NCBI GenBank assembly: GCA_913062745.1
Contig: CAJXXJ010000154.1
Location: 1 to 7,878, forward strand
DNA length: 7,878 nt
Origin: an uncultured Phaeodactylibacter sp.
GTDB lineage: Bacteria > Bacteroidota > Bacteroidia > Chitinophagales > Saprospiraceae
Direction: 5' to 3'
Position 1 is the first letter of the stretch. Each line of letters opens with the position of its first letter. A program made the position numbers and the translations under genes. Below the pieces are notes generated by a model. That model was not told the origin of the DNA and made no database searches. It saw nothing but the letters and a program-made list of their open reading frames with translations. Of the stretch, positions 6,459-7,878 are shown one piece after another.

Positions 6459-7541
6459 TTACGCATTCTTATCGATGCAGTTGAGGTCCTCAAAGGCTTC
6501 TTTAAGGCGCGCCTTAAAGCTCTCCTCAGCCACGCGCAGCCATTTGCGCGGATCGTAAAATTTCTTGTTGGGCTTATCGTCGCCGTCCGGGTTGCCGATC
6601 TGTGCCTTGAGGTAATCACCGTGGCGCTCGTGGTAGACGCGCACGCCGTCCCAGAATGCCCACTGCAGGTCGGTATCGATATTCATTTTTACCGCACCGT
6701 AGGTGATCGCCTCACGGATTTCCTCCCGGGTGGAGCCGGAACCGCCGTGGAATACGAAGTTGATGGGGTTATCCGGTGTGCCGAACTTTTCTTTTACATG
6801 CTCCTGAGAGTTTTTCAGGATGATCGGCTTGAGCTCCACGTTGCCTGGTTTGTACACCCCGTGCACATTACCAAAAGCGGCGGCGATGGTGAAGCGCTTG
6901 CTCACCTTGCTCAGCTCTTCGTAGGCGTAGGCTACTTCCTCCGGCTGTGTGTAGAGGCGGGAGCTGTCGATGTCGGTATTGTCGACTCCGTCTTCTTCTC
7001 CGCCGGTAACGCCCAGCTCAATTTCGAGGGTCATGCCTATTTTGTCCATGCGCTCGAGGAAGCGCACGCAGGTTTCAATATTTTCTTCCAGTGGCTCTTC
7101 CGAAAGGTCGAGCATGTGGGAGCTATAGAGCGGATAGCCGCGGTTGCTGTGAAATTTTTCGCCAGCTTCAATCAGGCCTTCCACCCAGGGCAACAGATTC
7201 TTGGCGCAGTGGTCTGTATGCAAAATCACCGGCACGCCGTAAGCCGCAGCCATAGAGTGTACGTGCATAGCACCGGAAATACCACCCAGCACCGCTGCTT
7301 TCTGGCCATCGTTAGAAAGGCCTTTGCCCGCTACGAAGCTGGCACCGCCGTTGGAAAATTGGATGATGACGGGAGAATTCACCTCGCGCGCAGTCTCCAG
7401 CACTGCATTCACAGAGTTGGTGCCGACTACGTTGACGGCAGGCATGGCAAAGTCGTTTTCATTGGCATAGTTCAGCAGTTCCGTGACTTCATCGCCGTGA
7501 AGCACGCCTGGCCGAAAGCGGGTTTTCGTTGCAGTTGACAT
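6459..7541 (-). CDS. fbaA: Class II fructose-bisphosphate aldolase
   Basis: The 360-residue zinc-dependent aldolase cleaves fructose 1,6-bisphosphate to dihydroxyacetone phosphate and glyceraldehyde 3-phosphate in glycolysis, and runs the reverse in gluconeogenesis. It is of the long FbaA (class IIA) type, with nearly the length of the E. coli enzyme. The motif LHTDHCAK holds catalytic D110 and zinc ligand H111. ELGVTGGEEDGVD follows, then the zinc histidines in GNVHGVYKPGNV and VFHGGSGS, and the substrate-binding VKMNIDTD. The frame is open up to an ATG at 7604, but that codon lies inside the upstream hairpin and would add 21 residues with no family match. I chose the ATG at 7539-7541, which gives MSTATKTRFRPGV. 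The gene is convergent with dnaG and follows trxB on the same strand across a likely terminator, so it is probably transcribed alone. Confidence 0.95.
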   Translation of the reverse strand: MSTATKTRFRPGVLHGDEVTELLNYANENDFAMPAVNVVGTNSVNAVLETAREVNSPVIIQFSNGGASFVAGKGLSNDGQKAAVLGGISGAMHVHSMAAAYGVPVILHTDHCAKNLLPWVEGLIEAGEKFHSNRGYPLYSSHMLDLSEEPLEENIETCVRFLERMDKIGMTLEIELGVTGGEEDGVDNTDIDSSRLYTQPEEVAYAYEELSKVSKRFTIAAAFGNVHGVYKPGNVELKPIILKNSQEHVKEKFGTPDNPINFVFHGGSGSTREEIREAITYGAVKMNIDTDLQWAFWDGVRVYHERHGDYLKAQIGNPDGDDKPNKKFYDPRKWLRVAEESFKARLKEAFEDLNCIDKNA

Positions 7542-7559
7542 AATCGTGGTTTCGTTTTC

Positions 7560-7588
7560 CAAAAAATACAGATGGCTATACTGCCAAA
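7560..7588 (-). promoter_or_regulatory. Candidate fba promoter overlapping the upstream terminator hairpin
   Basis: On the minus strand TTTG (7588-7585) lies in the hairpin loop region. Sixteen nt further on comes TATTTTTTG (7568-7560), a TAnnTTTG-like -7 element with one extra base. Transcription would start about 11 nt before the fba ATG. The T-run doubles as the U-tract of the terminator, so the resemblance may be accidental. Confidence 0.3.
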
Positions 7589-7604
7589 TCGGCAATATAG
7601 CCAT
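7561..7604 (-). terminator. Intrinsic terminator downstream of trxB (hairpin with T-run)
   Basis: The arms at 7572-7585 and 7591-7604 form a 14-bp stem with a single G-T wobble on the minus strand and a 5-nt loop. On the minus strand the stem is followed by CTGTA and six T residues, giving an intrinsic terminator 29 bp after the trxB stop. A shorter T-run (7605-7608) on the other side would allow weak activity on the plus strand too. Confidence 0.75.
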
Positions 7605-7632
7605 TTTTGTTCATTCCCGCGGGTGATTAATC

Positions 7633-7878
<246 letters not shown>

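Noticed and set aside
6621..7538. A 305-codon open frame on the plus strand opposite fba
   Set aside because: It mirrors the aldolase almost end to end, shows no recognisable motif, and is explained by the codon usage of the true gene.
7616..7623. CCCGCGGG palindrome just after the trxB stop
   Set aside because: An 8-bp palindrome has no room for a loop and is expected by chance in GC-rich DNA.

Overview
The window is a GC-moderate stretch of chromosomal housekeeping genes from a member of the Bacteroidota, most likely a GC-richer lineage such as Saprospiria or Chitinophagia. The phylum call rests on three things. A DUF1573 lipoprotein, yajC and a YbbR-type gene lie in a row, which is a typical Bacteroidota arrangement. 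Gene starts lack clear Shine-Dalgarno sequences. At least one promoter matches the Bacteroidota -7 element TAnnTTTG. The class assignment is only an inference from base composition and gene style.

Layout: (1) Positions 1-1840 hold a leftward cluster. It starts with aroK (shikimate kinase), continues with a DUF429-type RNase H-fold protein, and ends with a gene that leaves the window. That last gene has an unfamiliar N-terminal domain of about 200 residues and then reaches what looks like the start of a Clp/AAA+ ATPase domain. (2) Positions 1841-2056 form a divergent promoter region. (3) Positions 2057-3881 hold a rightward envelope operon: DUF1573 lipoprotein, yajC (Sec accessory subunit) and a YbbR/CdaR-like membrane-anchored protein whose start overlaps the end of yajC. 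(4) Positions 3882-4357 are a gene-free stretch with two poly-A plus hairpin elements that read as intrinsic terminators on the minus strand, a possible dnaG promoter and a small palindromic repeat cluster. (5) Positions 4358-6388 hold dnaG, a complete primase with a zinc finger, Toprim domain and proline-rich linker. (6) A strong bidirectional terminator separates dnaG from the convergent fba gene (class II fructose-bisphosphate aldolase, 6459-7541). (7) The 3' end of trxB (thioredoxin reductase) lies upstream of fba on the same strand. A long hairpin between them probably ends trxB transcription and may overlap the fba promoter.

The genes serve unrelated core functions: aromatic amino-acid synthesis, envelope and secretion, replication priming, glycolysis and redox homeostasis. 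I see no mobile element, CRISPR array, tRNA or rRNA. The least-explained parts are the ATPase/DUF429 pair at the left edge and the structured intergenic region before dnaG.
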